Positions 48,493-50,782 of a DNA stretch of 50,782 bases are shown piece by piece; within the stretch, counting starts at the first letter, position 1, and each line of letters starts with the position of its first letter. The position numbers were made by a program, and so were the translations under genes. The notes beneath the pieces are model-generated. The model had not been told where the DNA came from, did not search any database, and saw nothing but the letters and a program-made list of their open reading frames with translations. Source of the stretch: DYGA01 sp964540695 (GTDB lineage: Bacteria > Patescibacteriota > Patescibacteriia > S139-126); NCBI GenBank assembly GCA_964540695.1, contig CAZINS010000005.1, positions 1 through 50,782 of the forward strand, given 5' to 3'.

Positions 48493-49041
48493 TTGGACTT
48501 TGACGTTTTCTCTTTCTTTAGCTTCTTCGATTTCAAAAAATTCGCGATTTTTAAAGCCCAAAGTACCAGCAATTATATTATTCGGGAAAACTTGAATTTT
48601 GGTATTGAAATCTCTGACCATACCATTGTAAAAACGTCTAGCTGCTTGGATTTTATTTTCAGTATCAGACAATTCGTCTTGCAATTTCGCAAAGTTTTCA
48701 CTAGCTCGTAGTTGGGGGTAGTTTTCTGCTACCGCAAACAGCGATTTTAAAGTATTGGACAACATATTTTCCGCTTCAGCTTTATCATGCAGTGAACCTG
48801 CTTGCATGGCGCGGCTTCTGGCCTCGGTTACTTTGGTAAATAATTCTTTTTCATGACTGGCATAACCTTTGACTGTTTCCACTAAATTGGGGATTAAGTC
48901 ATAGCGTCTTTTTAGCTGGACATCAATATCACTCCAAGCCTCATCAACACGATTTTTTAATCTGATTAAACTGTTGTAAATAGAAATTAGCCATAACACT
49001 ACGGCGACTATTACAACAATTAAAATAGTTGTAGTTTGCAT
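48487..49041 (-). CDS. lemA: LemA family protein
   Basis: The 184-aa product has an N-terminal membrane helix (about residues 4-24) and the LemA helical domain: NSLIRLKNRVDEAWSDIDVQLKRRYDLIPNLVETVKGYASHE, then AVAENYPQLRASENFAKLQDELSDTENKI and FYNGMVRDFNTKI. It ends with FPNNIIAGTLGFKNREFFEI. LemA proteins are small membrane proteins of unclear function often found beside HtpX-like or TPM proteins. It follows the unknown gene at 49046 by four bases and is co-transcribed with htpX. Confidence 0.95.
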   Translation of the reverse strand: MQTTTILIVVIVAVVLWLISIYNSLIRLKNRVDEAWSDIDVQLKRRYDLIPNLVETVKGYASHEKELFTKVTEARSRAMQAGSLHDKAEAENMLSNTLKSLFAVAENYPQLRASENFAKLQDELSDTENKIQAARRFYNGMVRDFNTKIQVFPNNIIAGTLGFKNREFFEIEEAKERENVKVQF

Positions 49042-49045
49042 AAGT

Positions 49046-49657
49046 TTATTCGTTTAATAATTTTATAACTGATCTTTTTATATAAATAGTATTGGCAGTG
49101 AATTCGTTACCGCCAATTCCACTAGTTGCTTCTACATAAGCATAATCATTTATTTTTATATCTGAAATGGTACCAGTTTTAATTACCGTGTTGTAAGTTG
49201 GCTCAACAGTTAAACTCGTGTCTTGATGTATTTCTTCATTTATTTCAATAGTGATTTTTGTACTTGGGGAAACAATTATGTTATATTCTTTTTCTTTTTC
49301 AAAGGTATCACTCAGTAGTGTTAATTGTTTTTTATCTAAATCAACTGATAAAATATTGCCATTGCGGTTTAAAGTGTAAGAGACAATGTCTTGTTCGTTT
49401 AAATATCTGTCTGGTATATCAAACTCCCCTAGGTCGGTATTGGGTGCGATTTTTTCAATCACTTCTTGTTTGGCAGTTTTTTCCGCGTTGGTGTCAAATT
49501 CTAAATTTTGAGAAGTAGTTTTTTGTTCTATTTCGTTCGTATTATTTTTAAGTAAATTGTTTTTTTGCCAAGCTAAAATTATTATAAATAACAATAAAAT
49601 CACTATCAGGGTAGTGGTAATAAAAATTACTTTTTTTTGTTGACCATCAAGTGACAT
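49046..49657 (-). CDS. Membrane-anchored hypothetical protein upstream of lemA
   Basis: The 203-aa product has a short cytoplasmic tail, one membrane helix (about residues 9-30), a polar linker rich in Asn, Glu and Lys (31-75) and a beta-rich outer domain (about 85-203). The domain resembles DUF5666-type or OB-like small folds: KKQLTLLSDTFEKEKEYNIIVSPSTKITIEI, then TGTISDIKINDYAYVEA and NTIYIKR. It is the first gene of the lemA-htpX operon. Function unknown. Confidence 0.6.
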   Translation of the reverse strand: MSLDGQQKKVIFITTTLIVILLLFIIILAWQKNNLLKNNTNEIEQKTTSQNLEFDTNAEKTAKQEVIEKIAPNTDLGEFDIPDRYLNEQDIVSYTLNRNGNILSVDLDKKQLTLLSDTFEKEKEYNIIVSPSTKITIEINEEIHQDTSLTVEPTYNTVIKTGTISDIKINDYAYVEATSGIGGNEFTANTIYIKRSVIKLLNE

Positions 49658-49715
49658 ATTTTATTTTTTTATATTTTTATTGTATAATTATTGTATAAGC
49701 AAGTCAATCAAATAA

Positions 49716-50782
49716 ATGGCAAAAACTAATAAAAAAATATATTTATTAATAATTATATCTTTATTTTTTGTATTTTTTGGCTTGACCAAAATTACTCAAG
49801 CCCAGACCCCTCCAGCGTCATGTTATTCCGGTAGTTGGGTACAGCCAACTTGCAACCCTGTTACCTCTGATCCTGGTTCGTGTAATATCTTACCACCACT
49901 TTTTTCTGGAGCTAATTGCGGACAGCATACTGGATATTTAAGAATACAAAATGAAAGTGATGTTACTAACCAAAAATATTGGGTAGTTTTGGATGGGGCA
50001 AAAGGTCAAATCAAAGTTGGAGATACTTTAGGTTCTTGGGTTTACAATACTGTACAAGACCCTGGTATTTTTGCCAAAGGACCTATTACTTCTGGTCAAT
50101 TTGATTCTTGGCCGGCAGTTGGTCCAGGTGGAATCGTGGCACAAAATAGTTTAAGATCACAAGGAACACTATATGTTGGTACTAATACTTTTACCACCGG
50201 TTATATAAGTGCCAGCGGTGCATTAAAAGTAAACGCCACGCCTGTTTCTGTTGGCGGTTCGCCAGCGGCTACTGTTTATATAGAAAATCCAAGTGCAACT
50301 TTAAATCCAATTTTGTATATAAAACAGAATAGTTTTGCTGGAGGCAGGATGATTGATATGTACTCGTCAGACAGTAATAATGTTTATTTTGATACTCTGG
50401 GTTATCTCAATGCCACTAAGGATTTTCAAATCAGAGTAGATAGTGACAACAATTTCAATCAGAATTATTTTCGTATAGTCAATGGTTCAAATGTGACAGT
50501 ATTTAGCGTTAATGAAGATGGAAACGCTGCTATAACAAATGATGCTACAATTCAAAAAAATTTATATGCCGGGGCAATAGTGGCCAATTCTGGAGGCGCT
50601 GGCAACGGTACTATTCGCGGAAATTTTGTTGAATCAACCACTGGCAATGTATGTAGCGCCAATCAACTATTAGTTTATCGGGGAGCACCTTTTACGCCTG
50701 GTTGGTACTGTGTGGCAGCCACCAATGTCGGCACTACCACTGTGGGAAATTTATTACAGACTTTACAAGCTGGTGCTGATGC
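49716..50782 (+). CDS. Secreted surface protein, 3' end outside the window
   Basis: The frame is open from ATG 49716 to the window end (355 residues seen). It starts with a signal peptide (KKIYLLIIISLFFVFFGL, cut near AQA), then a Cys-containing N-terminal domain. Repeated beta-rich segments resemble phage tail-fibre or adhesin stalks: SLRSQGTLYVGTNTFTTGY, VFSVNEDGNAAITNDATIQ, LYAGAIVANSGGAGNGTI. The pattern predicts a long extracellular protein that may mediate contact with a host cell. TATAAT at 49683-49688 gives a plausible promoter. It is divergent from the lemA operon. Confidence 0.7.
   Translation, partial: MAKTNKKIYLLIIISLFFVFFGLTKITQAQTPPASCYSGSWVQPTCNPVTSDPGSCNILPPLFSGANCGQHTGYLRIQNESDVTNQKYWVVLDGAKGQIKVGDTLGSWVYNTVQDPGIFAKGPITSGQFDSWPAVGPGGIVAQNSLRSQGTLYVGTNTFTTGYISASGALKVNATPVSVGGSPAATVYIENPSATLNPILYIKQNSFAGGRMIDMYSSDSNNVYFDTLGYLNATKDFQIRVDSDNNFNQNYFRIVNGSNVTVFSVNEDGNAAITNDATIQKNLYAGAIVANSGGAGNGTIRGNFVESTTGNVCSANQLLVYRGAPFTPGWYCVAATNVGTTTVGNLLQTLQAGAD

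Overview
The window looks like the chromosome of a Candidate Phyla Radiation (Patescibacteria) bacterium. The inference rests on an AT-rich sequence, a VirB4/PrgI/VirB2-type secretion cluster with large pilin-like proteins, transcription units whose -10 box lies 6-7 nt before the start codon, few Shine-Dalgarno sites, and a compact housekeeping set (radA, recG, clpC, htpX, lemA, comF family). TAA, TAG and TGA all act as stops, so the code is standard.

Layout. (1) 1-13.1 kb, + strand: a type IV secretion-like operon. It holds an unknown 388-aa protein, a four-helix-bundle S23/IVP protein, PrgI, a TraC-like VirB4 N-domain protein, the VirB4 ATPase, an NTF2/VirB8-like protein, a small membrane protein, a VirB2-like pilin, a beta-propeller protein, a DsbA-like protein, a VirB2-C39 peptidase fusion and radA. 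(2) 13.1-17.5 kb, - strand: a small unknown gene, a DksA/TraR-like regulator with a long structured leader and an 8-codon uORF, recG, tRNA-Arg(GCG) and a membrane protein. (3) 17.5-18.3 kb: a + strand unit with a consensus promoter, an early terminator, a structured leader and a 53-aa hydrophobic peptide gene, then an SMR transporter gene broken by an amber codon. (4) 18.35-44.17 kb: an accessory island. It starts with a MarR/ABC exporter cassette between two copies of a ~160-bp repeat. Then come a MEMO-like protein and a giant alpha-2-macroglobulin carrying a Hint (intein-like) domain, a RecD-like helicase/zinc protein/TPR-nuclease cluster, a phage-derived module (ParB-methyltransferase, TerS, TerL, serine recombinase) and an XRE/helicase-nuclease/WYL cluster. 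The island ends beside tRNA-Ser(GCU). (5) 44.3-50.8 kb: comF family, clpC, htpX, lemA, a small membrane-anchored protein, and the start of a large secreted surface protein cut by the window end.

How parts fit together. The first operon gives an envelope-spanning machine with cysteine-rich pilins and a thioredoxin-fold partner. Its tight linkage to radA would suit DNA uptake or exchange. No relaxase or VirD4 is visible here.

The most unusual structure is a family of intergenic arrays of 7-bp units that reverse orientation midway, making long inverted repeats. They sit between native genes and were not seen in the island. One array is split exactly by the S23/IVP gene and another pair brackets the 107-aa gene, as if these were cassettes and the empty arrays their remnants. 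Other leading candidates for new biology are the Hint domain placed in the bait-region position of a thioester-less alpha-2-macroglobulin, the structured leader plus small peptide at 17.5 kb, the DksA-like leader, and two defence-like helicase/nuclease clusters.
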